Positions 34,410 to 44,230 of a stretch of 64,000 nucleotides of DNA are shown piece by piece. Within the stretch, counting starts at the first letter, position 1. Every line of letters starts with the position of its first letter. The notes beneath the pieces are model-generated. The model did not search any database, had not been told where the DNA came from, and saw nothing but the letters and a program-made list of their open reading frames with translations. The translations under genes and the position numbers were made by a program. The stretch comes from Alphaproteobacteria bacterium (GTDB lineage Bacteria > Pseudomonadota > Alphaproteobacteria > Rhodobacterales > Rhodobacteraceae), in the NCBI GenBank assembly GCA_030424865.1, contig JAUHVR010000018.1, forward strand, positions 1 through 64,000. The letters are read 5' to 3'.

Positions 34410-36356
34410 ATGGCCCAGATTTCCCTGACTTTCCCCGATGGCAATGCACGTGACTATGACGCAGGCGTCACGCCTGCCGATGTCGCGGCCAGCATATCGA
34501 AATCCCTGTCGAAAAAGGCCATCTCGGCCACCGTCGACGGCGCACATTGGGACATGCAATGGCCTATCGAGGCCGATGCAAGCATCGCAATCAACACCAT
34601 GTCGGATCCCGACCCCGCGCTCGAGCTGATCCGTCACGACTGCGCACACATCATGGCCCGCGCCGTGCAAGAGATCTGGCCCGACGTCAAAGTCACCATC
34701 GGCCCGGTGATCGAGAACGGCTGGTACTACGACTTCGACCGTGCCAAGCCCTTCACCCCCGAAGACCTGGGCGCCATCGAGAAAAAGATGCGCGAGATTA
34801 TCGCCGCGCGGGATCCGGTCCGGACCGAGGTCTGGGACCGCGACGTTGCCGTGAAGTATTACGAAGACCGCGGCGAGCCCTACAAGGTCGAGCTGATCGA
34901 TTCCATTCCCGGCAACGAACCCCTGCGCATGTACTGGCACGGCGACTGGCAGGACCTGTGCCGCGGCCCGCACCTGCAGCACACCGGCCAGGTTCCTGCC
35001 GATGCCTTCAAGCTGATGTCGGTTGCGGGCGCCTATTGGCGCGGCGACAGCAACCGCGCGATGCTGCAGCGGATCTATGGCGTGGCCTTTGCCAACAAGG
35101 GTGACCTGAAGAAATACCTGACCATGCTGGAAGAGGCCGCCAAGCGCGACCACCGCAAGCTGGGCAAGGAAATGGACCTGTTCCACATGCAGGAAGAGGC
35201 CCGGGGCCAGGTGTTCTGGCACCCCAACGGCTGGCGGGTCTATACCACCCTGCAGGACTACATGCGCCGCAAGCAGGTGGCCGGTGGCTATGTCGAGGTG
35301 AACACGCCGCAGGTCGTCGACCGCAAGCTGTGGGAAGATTCGGGTCACTGGGAAAAGTACCAGGAGAACATGTTCATCGTCGAAGTGGACGAGGAACATG
35401 CCCGCGACAAGGCCGTCAACGCGCTGAAGCCGATGAATTGCCCCTGCCACGTGCAGATCTTCAACCATAGCCTCAAAAGCTATCGCGAACTGCCGCTGCG
35501 GATGGCCGAGTTCGGCTCGTGCAACCGGTACGAACCCTCGGGCGCGCTGCACGGCATCATGCGCGTGCGCGGCTTTACCCAGGACGATGGCCACATCTTC
35601 TGCACCGAAGATCAGATCGAAAGCGAGACCAAGAAGTTCATCAGCTTCCTGTCCGAGATCTATCGCGATCTGGGCTTTGACAGCTTCTCGGTCAAATTCT
35701 CGGACCGTCCCGAGCAGCGGGCCGGCTCGGACGAGGTCTGGGACCGCGCCGAAGAGGCTTTGAAGTCGGCGACCGAGGCGGCAGGGTGCGAATTCACCCT
35801 GAACCCCGGCGAAGGGGCGTTTTATGGTCCAAAGCTGGAATTCGTGCTAACCGACGCCATTGGCCGCGACTGGCAGTGTGGCACCCTGCAGGTGGACTTT
35901 GTCCTGCCGGAACGTCTGAACGCCAACTATATCGGCGCGGATGGCAACAAGCATCGCCCGGTCATGCTGCACCGCGCAACGCTTGGGTCGTTCGAACGTT
36001 TCATCGGCATCCTGATCGAAGAACATGCAGGCAAACTGCCGTTCTGGCTGGCGCCCCGCCAGGTGGTTGTGGCCTCGATCATCTCGGATGCGGACGACTA
36101 TGTGCACGAGGTTGTGGCCGCGCTGACCGCCGCGGGCGTCAAGGCCGAGGCCGACATCCGCAACGAAAAGATCAACTACAAGGTCCGCGAACATTCGCTG
36201 TCCAAGGTTCCGGTGATCCTGGCTGTCGGTGAACGCGAAGTGAACGAGCGCACGGTCACCGTACGGCGGCTTGGCGAAAAGCAGACCTCTGTAACATCGC
36301 TGGAAGAGATCGTGAGCGAGCTGCAAAAATCGGCGCTTCCGCCGGACCTTTTGTAA
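34410..36356 (+). CDS. thrS: threonyl-tRNA synthetase
   Basis: 648 aa. Domains in order: TGS ([20 protein letters not shown], 1-62), the editing domain with the HxxxH of [13 protein letters not shown] and the late Cys/His zone, the class II catalytic core with [20 protein letters not shown] (Zn Cys and His), [14 protein letters not shown] and motif 3 [20 protein letters not shown], and the C-terminal anticodon-binding domain. The start at 34410 matches the TGS domain onset; a longer frame upstream begins outside it. A strong terminator follows. Confidence 0.97.
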   Translation: MAQISLTFPDGNARDYDAGVTPADVAASISKSLSKKAISATVDGAHWDMQWPIEADASIAINTMSDPDPALELIRHDCAHIMARAVQEIWPDVKVTIGPVIENGWYYDFDRAKPFTPEDLGAIEKKMREIIAARDPVRTEVWDRDVAVKYYEDRGEPYKVELIDSIPGNEPLRMYWHGDWQDLCRGPHLQHTGQVPADAFKLMSVAGAYWRGDSNRAMLQRIYGVAFANKGDLKKYLTMLEEAAKRDHRKLGKEMDLFHMQEEARGQVFWHPNGWRVYTTLQDYMRRKQVAGGYVEVNTPQVVDRKLWEDSGHWEKYQENMFIVEVDEEHARDKAVNALKPMNCPCHVQIFNHSLKSYRELPLRMAEFGSCNRYEPSGALHGIMRVRGFTQDDGHIFCTEDQIESETKKFISFLSEIYRDLGFDSFSVKFSDRPEQRAGSDEVWDRAEEALKSATEAAGCEFTLNPGEGAFYGPKLEFVLTDAIGRDWQCGTLQVDFVLPERLNANYIGADGNKHRPVMLHRATLGSFERFIGILIEEHAGKLPFWLAPRQVVVASIISDADDYVHEVVAALTAAGVKAEADIRNEKINYKVREHSLSKVPVILAVGEREVNERTVTVRRLGEKQTSVTSLEEIVSELQKSALPPDLL

Positions 36357-36377
36357 CATTCCAGTACTGGAAGCTTG

Positions 36378-36417
36378 AAAGGGGCCGCAATTGTTACTGC
36401 GGCCCCTTTTCTTTTTC
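36378..36417 (+). terminator. rho-independent terminator of thrS
   Basis: AAAGGGGCCGCA pairs with TGCGGCCCCTTTT around a short A/T loop and is followed by TTTTCTTTTT. It lies about 22 bp after the thrS stop. Confidence 0.93.
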
Positions 36418-36506
36418 CTATGATTCAAGCGCATAGCGGCTTTGCAATTTCACGAAACCCTAGCGTGTACTGACACACCTGTGATTGACGGGCCTGTGAA
36501 TGGCAT

Positions 36507-36526
36507 CGGGTCACGGCTCGGGTCAC
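36507..36526 (+). promoter_or_regulatory. direct repeat upstream of bufA
   Basis: Two copies of CGGGTCAC (36507-36514 and 36519-36526) are separated by four bases, 12 bp from start to start, about 75 bp before the bufA ATG. This is a plausible activator or sigma-factor site controlling the bufferin operon, but I cannot match it to a known consensus. Confidence 0.4.
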
Positions 36527-36597
36527 TCTTGGCTCATCGACGGACACACCGTTCGGTTGAGTTTCACAAGTCTGAACCTTCACAAGGGAAAACACAC

Positions 36598-36903
36598 ATG
36601 TCGACCACCATGAAAACCGTTGCCATCGTTGGCGCAGTCGCAGCTTCGCTCGCAGCTCACACCACCACTGCCGTGGCAATGGAAAAAGAAAAGTGCTTCG
36701 GCGTTTCGCTGGCCGGTGCAAACGATTGCGCCGCTGGCCCCGGCACCACCTGCGCAGGCACCTCGACCGTTGACTACCAGGGCAACGCCTGGACCCTGGT
36801 CGACGCAGGCACCTGCGAAACCCTGGAACTGCCCGCAATGGCCGACGGTTCGGCGCGCATGGGTTCGCTGACCGAGCTGGATCGCGACCTGCCCACATCG
36901 TAA
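36598..36903 (+). CDS. bufA: bufferin-type metallophore precursor (DUF2282, BufA)
   Basis: 101 aa. The N-terminal signal peptide (about 1-27, [20 protein letters not shown]) is followed by the DUF2282 core with four cysteines at 33, 44, 52 and 73 ([35 protein letters not shown]). In Caulobacter, bufferins of this family have cysteines converted to thiooxazoles by BufB/BufC and bind copper in the periplasm. AGGGA precedes the ATG at 36598. It is the first gene of bufABC-DoxX and is separated from bufB by a hairpin. Confidence 0.92.
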   Translation: MSTTMKTVAIVGAVAASLAAHTTTAVAMEKEKCFGVSLAGANDCAAGPGTTCAGTSTVDYQGNAWTLVDAGTCETLELPAMADGSARMGSLTELDRDLPTS

Positions 36904-36962
36904 GGCCACAAGACCGGCGCATGTTTCCACGACCCCAACCTGCGCCGACTTATGGTACTTTG

Positions 36963-36990
36963 AACAAGGCGGGCTTTGTCCCGCCTTGTT
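36963..36990 (+). terminator. intercistronic hairpin between bufA and bufB
   Basis: Perfect 11-bp arms AACAAGGCGGG and CCCGCCTTGTT with a 6-nt loop, followed by only a short T/C stretch. It lies 27 bp before the bufB ATG. It could partially terminate or stabilise the bufA transcript, giving more precursor than modifying enzyme. Confidence 0.65.
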
Positions 36991-37016
36991 TCACAGCAAA
37001 CTGACCGAGGCCCCAG

Positions 37017-37874
37017 ATGCTCGACACCCGTCCCGGCGACCCATCTTTGCCCAGCGCCCCCGGCGTCGGCTACAAGCCGCAGCATTTCAGCGACATCCTG
37101 AACGACGCGCGGCCTGTCGAATGGCTTGAGATCCATGCCGAGAACTACATGGGTGATGGTGGCCGTCCGCTGGCGCAGCTGCGCCACCTGTCCGAGCGGT
37201 TTGCAATCTCTGTTCACGGCGTCGGCCTGTCGATCGGCGGCGAGGGCCGCCTTGATCCCGAACATCTGGCCCGCCTGAAACATCTGGTCGGCTGGCTGAA
37301 TCCGGCCAGCTTTTCCGAACATCTGGCCTGGTCGACCCACGACAGCCATTTCTTCAACGACCTGCTGCCGCTGCCCTATACCGACGCCACGCTGACCCGC
37401 GTGGCCGATCACATCGACGAGCTGCAAGAGACCATCGGCCGCAAGATGCTGCTGGAAAACCCGTCAAGCTATCTGGCCTTTGATGAAAGCACCTTGTCCG
37501 AGACCGAGTTCCTGCGCGAAGTGGCCCGCCGCACCGGCTGTGGCCTGCTGCTGGACGTGAACAACGTCTTTGTCTCGGCCACCAACCTTGGCTACTCGCC
37601 GCAGGGCTATATTGATGACTACCCACTTGATCTGGTTGGCGAAATTCACCTCGGCGGTCATGATGAAGACGAAGATGATCACGGCGCGCCCCTGCTGATT
37701 GACAGCCACGGGCGCGAGGTGGTGGACCCGGTCTGGGCACTTCTGGACTACACGCTGGACCGGTCGGGCCCCAAGCCTTTGCTGGTCGAATGGGACACCG
37801 ACGTGCCCGATTGGCCAACCCTGGCGGCAGAGTGCAAACGCGCCGAGGCCGCCCTGTCCCGGGTGCCCGCATGA
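37017..37874 (+). CDS. bufB: MNIO (DUF692) enzyme, bufferin-modifying BufB
   Basis: 285 aa. A DUF692 TIM-barrel multinuclear non-haem iron oxidase: GVGYKPQHFSDILNDARPVE at the start, EIHAENYMGDGG, VHGVGLSIGG, FSEHLAWSTHDSHFFNDLLP and the metal-ligand rich LENPSSYL, LLDVNNVFVSA, EIHLGGHDEDED. Family members oxidise cysteines in RiPP-like substrates; here the substrate is presumably BufA. GAGG precedes the ATG. It overlaps bufC by ATGA. Confidence 0.93.
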   Translation: MLDTRPGDPSLPSAPGVGYKPQHFSDILNDARPVEWLEIHAENYMGDGGRPLAQLRHLSERFAISVHGVGLSIGGEGRLDPEHLARLKHLVGWLNPASFSEHLAWSTHDSHFFNDLLPLPYTDATLTRVADHIDELQETIGRKMLLENPSSYLAFDESTLSETEFLREVARRTGCGLLLDVNNVFVSATNLGYSPQGYIDDYPLDLVGEIHLGGHDEDEDDHGAPLLIDSHGREVVDPVWALLDYTLDRSGPKPLLVEWDTDVPDWPTLAAECKRAEAALSRVPA

Positions 37875-38617
37875 CCACGCAGACCGAATTCCACGGCGCG
37901 CTTCTGGATGCCCAGCAGCCCGTTCCCGCGGGTCTGTCCGACGGCAAGGGCCGCCCCGCCGGGCGGCGCTATTCCGTCTATCGCAACAACGTCGCCGTCA
38001 GCCTGGGCGAGGCGCTGGGAACCGGCTTTCCCGCAATTTCCAAGCTGATCGGGCCCGAGAACTTCAAGAACCTTGCCGGGATCTTTCTGCGGCAAAGCCC
38101 CCCGGCCTCGCCCTTGATGATGCACTATGGTGCGGGATTTCCCGAGTTTCTGGAGCGGTTCGAGCCGCTCAAACACCTTGGCTACCTGGGCGATGTCGCC
38201 CGGATCGAATTGGCCCTGCGCCGGTCCTATCACGCCGCCGACGCGCCCGCCGCCAATGCCTCGATCCTGCAAAGCCTGGACGAAGAGGGCCTGATGGCCT
38301 GCCGGATGGCACTCGCGCCTGCCGTGCAGATCCTGCGCTCGCCCTGGCCCGCAACTTCGATCTGGGCCTTCAACATGGTGCCCGGCAGCCCCAAGCCGCA
38401 GGCCCGGGCCGAGGACACGCTGATCACCCGGCCAGAGTTCGACCCCATGCCGCATGCCCTGCCCGCAGGCGGTGCGGCGTTTTGCCAATCGCTTGCCAAG
38501 GGGGAAACCTTTGGTGCCGCCCTGACCGCCGCCCAATCCGAAACGCCCGAGTTCGATCTGGGCGCCACCCTGAACCTCGCGCTGAGCCAAGGCGCAATTT
38601 CCGAAATCCTGACCTGA
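37871..38617 (+). CDS. bufC: DUF2063 partner protein BufC
   Basis: 248 aa. The N-terminal DUF2063 DNA-binding-like/peptide-binding domain is recognised by YSVYRNNVAVSLGEALGTGF and then AISKLIGPENFKNLAGIFLR. In MNIO systems this partner is needed to present the precursor peptide to the oxidase. The C-terminal half is less conserved. The start ATG at 37871 overlaps the bufB stop; the frame is open upstream only because it runs through bufB. Confidence 0.9.
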   Translation: MTTQTEFHGALLDAQQPVPAGLSDGKGRPAGRRYSVYRNNVAVSLGEALGTGFPAISKLIGPENFKNLAGIFLRQSPPASPLMMHYGAGFPEFLERFEPLKHLGYLGDVARIELALRRSYHAADAPAANASILQSLDEEGLMACRMALAPAVQILRSPWPATSIWAFNMVPGSPKPQARAEDTLITRPEFDPMPHALPAGGAAFCQSLAKGETFGAALTAAQSETPEFDLGATLNLALSQGAISEILT

Positions 38618-38629
38618 AAGACCAAGCCC

Positions 38630-39214
38630 ATGGACCGCCTCATCGCCATTCACGACGCCATCTTTGACGAGATCGAAAAAGCCGAGGGCCTGATTCCCCT
38701 GCTGGCCCGGTTCATCTTTGCCGCCACGTTGCTGAGCTACTTCTGGGTCTCGGCCGTGACCAAGACCGGCGACGGCATCTTTGGCATCTTTTCGGTCACC
38801 GCTGGCGGCTTTGGCCAGATTTTTCCGAAACAAGCCGAGGCCGTGTTCTGGGACGTCTCGCAGATGTCGGTCTTTCAAAAGCTGGTTGTGCTGGCCGGCA
38901 CCTGGGCGGAATTCATCCTGCCTGTGCTGATTGTCGTGGGCTTTGCCACCCGTCTGGCTTCGCTGGGGATGATCGGCTTTGTTGTCGTTCAGAGCCTGAC
39001 GGACCTTTACGGTCACGGCGGCATCGAACATGCCGCGACCCTGGGCGCCTGGTTCGACAAGGCGCCGGATGGCGCGATCCTCGATCAACGCGCCTTCTGG
39101 GTTTTCCTGCTGCTGGTCCTGGTGATCAAGGGCGCGGGTGCACTGTCGCTGGATCGCATCCTGTCACGACAGGTGCTGGGTCATGACCTCAACCGGGGCA
39201 CACAGAACGCCTGA
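38630..39214 (+). CDS. DoxX family membrane protein of bufferin operon
   Basis: 194 aa with four membrane segments (LLARFIFAATLLSYFWVSAV, then VLAGTWAEFILPVLIVVGFA and others). DoxX-like proteins regularly end gig/bufferin operons (BufD/GigD); they are integral membrane proteins whose redox role is uncertain. It starts 12 bp after bufC, and a terminator follows the stop by about 20 bp, which closes the operon. Confidence 0.88.
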   Translation: MDRLIAIHDAIFDEIEKAEGLIPLLARFIFAATLLSYFWVSAVTKTGDGIFGIFSVTAGGFGQIFPKQAEAVFWDVSQMSVFQKLVVLAGTWAEFILPVLIVVGFATRLASLGMIGFVVVQSLTDLYGHGGIEHAATLGAWFDKAPDGAILDQRAFWVFLLLVLVIKGAGALSLDRILSRQVLGHDLNRGTQNA

Positions 39215-39233
39215 CCCCCTGCAACGGTCGTCC

Positions 39234-39267
39234 CAAACGCCCGCCCATCCGGCGGGCGTTTTGCGTT
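39234..39267 (+). terminator. rho-independent terminator of bufferin operon
   Basis: AAACGCCCGCC and GGCGGGCGTTT form an 11-bp stem with a 5-nt loop, followed by TTGCGTTT. It lies 20 bp after the DoxX stop. Confidence 0.9.
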
Positions 39268-39338
39268 TCGCCTGCTAAGCCTTTGTTTGCATTGGCCCGC
39301 CGCAAGGCCCATATATAGAGCAAATGACAGGACGCCCC

Positions 39339-40208
39339 ATGACCCTTCCCTTTGACGGCGCGATCAGTGCGTTTTATCAAACCCATGCCCCCGACGAGAT
39401 CCGGGAGCAGATCAAGAGTGCCGACAAGGACGACGTTCTTGACGCGGGCTATCCTTACGGTGATCGCATGCGTCGCAGCGACTACGAGAAAGCGCTGGAG
39501 GCGCTGCAGGTCGAACTCGTGAAGCTGCAAGCCTGGGCCAAATCCTCCAATGCCCGTGTGGCCATTGTCTTCGAAGGCCGCGATGCGGCGGGCAAGGGCG
39601 GCACCATCAAGCGGTTCCGCGAGAACCTGAACCCCCGCGGAGCGCGCGTCGTCGCGCTGTCCAAACCCTCGGACACCGAGCTGACGCAGTGGTATTTCCA
39701 ACGCTACATCGATCACCTGCCCTCGGGCGGCGAGATCGTGTTCTACGACCGAAGCTGGTACAACCGTGGCGTCGTCGAAAAGGTCTTTGGCTTTTGCAAT
39801 GACCGTCAGCGCGAACATTTCTTTGCCCAGGTGCCGGAATTCGAGCGGCTGCTGGTCGACGAAGGGGTGCATCTGTTCAAGATCTGGCTGAACGTCGGAC
39901 GCGCAGAACAGCTGCGCCGGTTCCTGCAGCGCGAAAGTGATCCGTTGAAGCAGTGGAAGCTCAGCTGGATAGACGTCGAGGGTCTGTCGCGGTGGCACGA
40001 TTATTCGGACGCCATCGGCGAGACGCTGAAACGGACGCACACGCGCCACGCCCCCTGGACGATTGTCCGGTCAGACGACAAACGCCGCGCACGGCTGGCC
40101 GCGATCCGAACGGTGCTGGGCGCTTTGGATTATGACCGCAAGGACAACCGCGCCATAGGCTCGGTCGATCCCCTGATTTGCGCAGGACCCGAGATCTGGG
40201 ATGCCTAA
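39339..40208 (+). CDS. ppk2: polyphosphate kinase 2 (class I)
   Basis: 289 aa. Walker A is [15 protein letters not shown], the PPK2 catalytic Asp/Glu region is [20 protein letters not shown], and the lid and Walker B motifs include [20 protein letters not shown] and [13 protein letters not shown]. It transfers phosphate between polyphosphate and nucleoside diphosphates. AGGA stands before the ATG at 39339; another ATG at 39324 is possible and follows TATATA closely, so the precise start is uncertain. Its stop overlaps the TetR start by 8 bp. Confidence 0.94.
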   Translation: MTLPFDGAISAFYQTHAPDEIREQIKSADKDDVLDAGYPYGDRMRRSDYEKALEALQVELVKLQAWAKSSNARVAIVFEGRDAAGKGGTIKRFRENLNPRGARVVALSKPSDTELTQWYFQRYIDHLPSGGEIVFYDRSWYNRGVVEKVFGFCNDRQREHFFAQVPEFERLLVDEGVHLFKIWLNVGRAEQLRRFLQRESDPLKQWKLSWIDVEGLSRWHDYSDAIGETLKRTHTRHAPWTIVRSDDKRRARLAAIRTVLGALDYDRKDNRAIGSVDPLICAGPEIWDA

Positions 40209-40818
40209 ACGCGGCTACCACCACGGCAATCTCCGTCAGGCTCTGGTCGAGGCGGCGCTTGAGCTTATTCGCGAGAAGGGGCCGACCGGGTTCACCCTGT
40301 CCGAAGCCGCCAAGCAGGCCGGGGTGACACCGGCTGCCGTCTACCGCCATTTTGCCGGACGCGAGGATCTGATCGCCGAGGCCGCCCGGCAGGGCTACGA
40401 GATCTTTGCCGATGTCATGCAGTTCGCCTATGACAAGGGCCAGCCCTCGGCGCTGGCGGCCTTCGAGGCCACGGGCCGCGCCTATCTGGCCTTTGCCCGC
40501 AAATACCCCGGCCACTACATCGCGATGTTCGAAAGCGGCATCTCGGTCAACCGCACGCCCGACCTGGCCGCCGTCGCCCAACGCGCCCGCAACGTGCTGG
40601 AACGGGCCGCAGCCGACCTGAGCGAACACATCCCGCCGGAAAAACGCCCGCCGCCCTCGATGTTCTCGGCCCATATCTGGGCCCTGAGCCACGGGGTGGT
40701 CGAGTTGTTTGCCCGCAACAATCCCGGCACCCAAAGCCCGTTCCCACCCGAGGATCTGCTGGAAAGCGGCATCGGTGTGTATCTGCGGGGGTTGGGGTTG
40801 ATCAAACCGGACGCATAG
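40201..40818 (+). CDS. TetR family transcriptional regulator
   Basis: 205 aa. The N-terminal HTH reads [20 protein letters not shown], then [20 protein letters not shown]. The C-terminal ligand-binding domain has a WHG-like pattern ([16 protein letters not shown]). It overlaps ppk2 by 8 bp, so regulator and kinase are co-translated, which is an unusual pairing; the ligand and other targets are unknown. Confidence 0.92.
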   Translation: MPKRGYHHGNLRQALVEAALELIREKGPTGFTLSEAAKQAGVTPAAVYRHFAGREDLIAEAARQGYEIFADVMQFAYDKGQPSALAAFEATGRAYLAFARKYPGHYIAMFESGISVNRTPDLAAVAQRARNVLERAAADLSEHIPPEKRPPPSMFSAHIWALSHGVVELFARNNPGTQSPFPPEDLLESGIGVYLRGLGLIKPDA

Positions 40819-40938
40819 GCCTAGCCACTTTGTGTCAAAGGACCTGCAAGATCTGTGGGGGCACTTCTGTCTCTGCGAGCCAAATTAGCCGATCCATGCC
40901 ACTGGCGCATGGCGCGCCCAAACGATATCACTTCGGCC

Positions 40939-41703
40939 ATGTTGAACCTGATTTCTCACGGCGTCCAAACCGACCAAGCCCCGCTTCTGATTGTCCACGG
41001 ACTTTATGGCTCGGCCCGCAATTGGGGAGTGATCGCCAAGCGCCTGTCCGAAGAGCGACAGGTGGTGGCGGTCGATATGCGCAACCATGGCCAAAGCGAC
41101 TGGGCGGACACGCACAGCTATCCGGACATGGCAGGTGATCTGGCCGAGGTGATCACATCGCTCGGAGGTCAGGCGGATGTTGTGGGCCATTCGATGGGCG
41201 GCAAAGCCTCGATGGTGCTGGCGCTGCGGCATCCCGAGTTGGTGCGCAGCCTGATCGTCGCCGACATCGCACCTGTCGCCTATGGCCATAGCCAGATCCA
41301 ATTCATCGAGGCGATGCGCAAGGTGGATCTGGGTGCGGTCGAAAAACGCTCGGACGCGGTGGCGCAACTGGCGCAACATGTCGAGGACACAACGCTGCAA
41401 AGCTTTTTCACCCAGTCGCTGGACATCCAGAACAAGCGCTGGCGTCTGAACCTTGATGTGCTCGCCGCCGAGATGCCCAAGATCCTGGGCTTTCCCGATG
41501 TCTCGGGACGTTTCGACGGGCCAACCCTGTTTCTCTCTGGGGCCGAGAGTGATTATGTCCTGCCCGAACATCGCCCCACAATCCGTGATCTGTTCCCGAA
41601 GGCCCGCTTCGCCAAGATCCCAGGCGCGGGTCATTGGCTGCACGCCGAGAAACCGCGGGAATTCGAAGCCTCGGTCAAAGCCTTCCTCAAAACGACCGCC
41701 TGA
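40939..41703 (+). CDS. alpha/beta hydrolase (YbfF-type esterase)
   Basis: 254 aa. Complete catalytic motifs are seen: LLIVHGLYGSARNWGVIAKR, DMRNHGQSDWAD, the nucleophile elbow VGHSMGGKASM, the acid region LFLSGAESDYV and the His in PGAGHWLHAEKP. It resembles short-chain acyl-ester hydrolases of the YbfF group. The start at MLNLISHG fits the family; the frame is open upstream without support. It is convergent with the FAD oxidase, with twin palindromes between the two stops. Confidence 0.9.
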   Translation: MLNLISHGVQTDQAPLLIVHGLYGSARNWGVIAKRLSEERQVVAVDMRNHGQSDWADTHSYPDMAGDLAEVITSLGGQADVVGHSMGGKASMVLALRHPELVRSLIVADIAPVAYGHSQIQFIEAMRKVDLGAVEKRSDAVAQLAQHVEDTTLQSFFTQSLDIQNKRWRLNLDVLAAEMPKILGFPDVSGRFDGPTLFLSGAESDYVLPEHRPTIRDLFPKARFAKIPGAGHWLHAEKPREFEASVKAFLKTTA

Positions 41704-41708
41704 GGGCG

Positions 41709-41755
41709 CCGGAATTCGTCACGAATTCCGGTCCGTTTTCCGTCACGGAAAACGG
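41709..41755. terminator. twin palindromes between convergent genes
   Basis: Two 23-bp palindromes lie back to back: CCGGAATTCG-TCA-CGAATTCCGG (41709-41731) and CCGTTTTCCG-TCA-CGGAAAACGG (41733-41755). Each has 10-bp perfect arms and the same TCA centre. They fill almost the whole space between the two convergent stop codons and would act as bidirectional hairpins. Confidence 0.75.
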
Positions 41756-44155
41756 TTACGCCCGGACCCGATGTCCCGCGGGATCATAACGAACCGCCGG
41801 CACAACCCGTGCCGGAACCGGCACTCCCAGTACATCCACCGTCAATGCGTGATCGGTCACGCCCGGGATGACAAATCCCATCGCCAGGTTCTCACCCACC
41901 CGATGCCCCCAGTCCGCGCTTGTGACCGTCCCCACAACCCCGACACCTGATCGAATCGACGCCCCGGGCTGAACGGGCGCATGGTCGCAGTCCACCACCA
42001 GCGTCACAAACGCCCGCTGCGCAACTCGCTCTTGAAGCGCCGCCTTGCCAATGAACTCCGGTTTCTGCAGCCGTACAAATCGATCCAACCCGCTTTCAAA
42101 CGGGTCAAATTCCGTGATCAGGTCGGCCTTCCAATGGCGATAGCCTTTCTCGATCCGCATCGACTCCACCGCCCGCGCCCCAAAGAGCGTCATCCCGTGG
42201 CGCGCCCCAGACGTGCGAAGCGCCTGCCATGCGGCCAAGAGCGACGCATTCGGCACGTGGATTTCATACGCCAGTTCCCCTGAAAAGCTGACCGCCATCA
42301 CAACTGCCGGCGCGATCCCGACAAAGGCCTCGCGGACCGACAACCAGGGGAAGGCCTCTGCTGACCAGTCGCCACGAGCGACCTCGCTCAGGACATCCCG
42401 CGCCTTGGGACCCGCAATGACCAGGATCGTCATGTCGTTTGTCAGCGACCGGATCTTTATCCCTTCGGGCGCATGCGCGCGCAGCCAATCCATGTCGTGC
42501 CACTCGGACGCCGCCGCCGAGCCGTACCACACCCTCCCATCGGGCAGGTTCGCAATCGTCGCCTCGGACTTGATGCAGCCCTGATGGTTCAGCAAGTACC
42601 CCAGCCCCACACGCCCCGCGCGGCGCGGCACCAGCCCGCAGATCATGGTGTCCAGCCAGTCGTGAACCCCTTCGCCTATGATCTCGAACCGGTTGAAACC
42701 GTTCACCTCGGTCATCCCGACACCCGATTGCACCGCCGCCACCTCTCGCGCGACCACAGCGAAGACCTCGTTGAACCGGAAGGAATGGGTTTCCTCGAAC
42801 TCTGCCGACGGCTTGACGTAGTCCACTCGCTCCCAGCCGTTCACGGGCGTGAACGCCGCGCCTTCGGCCTGCCAGATCGGATAGAGCGGCGTCGTCTTCA
42901 CCGGACGCCCCGAGGGGCGGTGTTCGTGTGGAAAATGAAAGCGGAACTCATTCTGGTACTCTTCGATGGCACGCAGGGCCGTCAGCTCGGTGTTCGCATG
43001 CCCCGTGAACCGGCGCGGGTCGAGCCCCCAGGTGTCATAGACCGCCTCGCCATGCACGATCTGCTGCGCCAGCAGCCAGCCATGGCCGCCGCCCTCGCCA
43101 ACACCCGCCCGCAGGCCAATGATACAAAAGGCATTCCGCTTGCCGGGGATCGGCCCGACCAGGGGCGCGCCGTCCATCGAATAGGTGATCGGGCCGTTCA
43201 CGACGCGCTTGATCCCCACCTCGCGCAGCACCGGCATGCGGTCAAACGCGCCCTCCAGCACGTCCATGATCCGTTCCAGATCATCCGGGCAAAGCGCGTT
43301 GACAAAATGCGGGTCGATGCCGTCCATGCCCCAGGTCTTGCAGTCCTGCTCATAAAACCCCACCAGCAGACCACCACGTTCCTGGCGGCTGTAATAGTCA
43401 CTGATCGGGCAACGCAGCAGGGGCATGCGATGCCCGGCCTCAGCAATCTCCGGTATGTCCTCGGTCACAAAATACTGGTGTTCCATGGACATGACCGGAT
43501 GATGAACCCCCATCATGGCGCCGACCTCGTTCACGCGGTACCCGCCTGCGTTCACCACGATCTGCGCGTCGATATCCCCTTGTTCCGTGTGCACAATCCA
43601 GCTGTCATCGGGGCGCTGCGTCAGGCCCGTCACCGGACAATTGCGAACCACCTCGGCCCCCGCCAGCCGCGCCCGACGGGCCAGCGCCTGGCACAGCTGC
43701 GCCGGATCAATGTCGCCGTCGTGCGGATCCCAGAGCCCGCCCAGAAGGTTCTCGGTCGAGATCAGCGGATGCCGCCGCGCGCATTCCGCCGCGTCCAGAA
43801 CCTCGAACTCGACGCCCATGCCAGCTGCGACCGAGGCGAAATGGCGATAGCCGTCCATCTGTGCCTCGGTATTGGCCAGCCGGATGCCACCGTCACCATA
43901 GTGATAGCCCACCGGGTAGTCCGGGTCGGCAGCCAGATCACGGTACAGCGCGATCGAGTGCGACTTCAGCCCGATCATCGTCTGCGTCATGCCAAAATTC
44001 GTGACCTGCGCCGCCGAATGCCAGGTGGTGCCGCTGGTCAGCTCGTTGCGTTCGACCAGCATCACGTCCGACCACCCCTCTTGCGTCAGGTGATACAGTG
44101 TCGAACACCCCGCGATGCCGCCGCCGATCACCACAACCCGTGCCGATGTTCTCAT
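41756..44155 (-). CDS. FAD-dependent oxidoreductase with GcvT-like C-terminal domain (DMGDH/SARDH type)
   Basis: 799 aa. The N-terminal half is a DAO-fold flavoprotein: RVVVIGGGIAGCSTLYHLTQ binds FAD, and SGTTWHSAAQVTN carries the His that holds FAD covalently in dimethylglycine and sarcosine dehydrogenases. The C-terminal half (about 430-799) is a folate-binding GcvT-type aminomethyl domain (AFVGIAPAVVMAVSFSGELA). It likely demethylates N-methylated amino acids, passing the methyl to tetrahydrofolate. GGAGGCGGAG precedes the ATG at 44155. The MttB-family gene starts divergently 164 bp away. Confidence 0.92.
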   Translation of the reverse strand: MRTSARVVVIGGGIAGCSTLYHLTQEGWSDVMLVERNELTSGTTWHSAAQVTNFGMTQTMIGLKSHSIALYRDLAADPDYPVGYHYGDGGIRLANTEAQMDGYRHFASVAAGMGVEFEVLDAAECARRHPLISTENLLGGLWDPHDGDIDPAQLCQALARRARLAGAEVVRNCPVTGLTQRPDDSWIVHTEQGDIDAQIVVNAGGYRVNEVGAMMGVHHPVMSMEHQYFVTEDIPEIAEAGHRMPLLRCPISDYYSRQERGGLLVGFYEQDCKTWGMDGIDPHFVNALCPDDLERIMDVLEGAFDRMPVLREVGIKRVVNGPITYSMDGAPLVGPIPGKRNAFCIIGLRAGVGEGGGHGWLLAQQIVHGEAVYDTWGLDPRRFTGHANTELTALRAIEEYQNEFRFHFPHEHRPSGRPVKTTPLYPIWQAEGAAFTPVNGWERVDYVKPSAEFEETHSFRFNEVFAVVAREVAAVQSGVGMTEVNGFNRFEIIGEGVHDWLDTMICGLVPRRAGRVGLGYLLNHQGCIKSEATIANLPDGRVWYGSAAASEWHDMDWLRAHAPEGIKIRSLTNDMTILVIAGPKARDVLSEVARGDWSAEAFPWLSVREAFVGIAPAVVMAVSFSGELAYEIHVPNASLLAAWQALRTSGARHGMTLFGARAVESMRIEKGYRHWKADLITEFDPFESGLDRFVRLQKPEFIGKAALQERVAQRAFVTLVVDCDHAPVQPGASIRSGVGVVGTVTSADWGHRVGENLAMGFVIPGVTDHALTVDVLGVPVPARVVPAVRYDPAGHRVRA

Positions 44156-44230
44156 CTCCGCCTCCGCCGTTTCGCGGCATTGGAAATGCGCCGCGGCGCC
44201 ACGACAAGCGCCGCCACCTACATTCCGAGT

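Noticed and set aside
34338-35594. 418-codon minus-strand frame inside thrS
   Set aside because: thrS is complete and conserved on the other strand, so this is a shadow.
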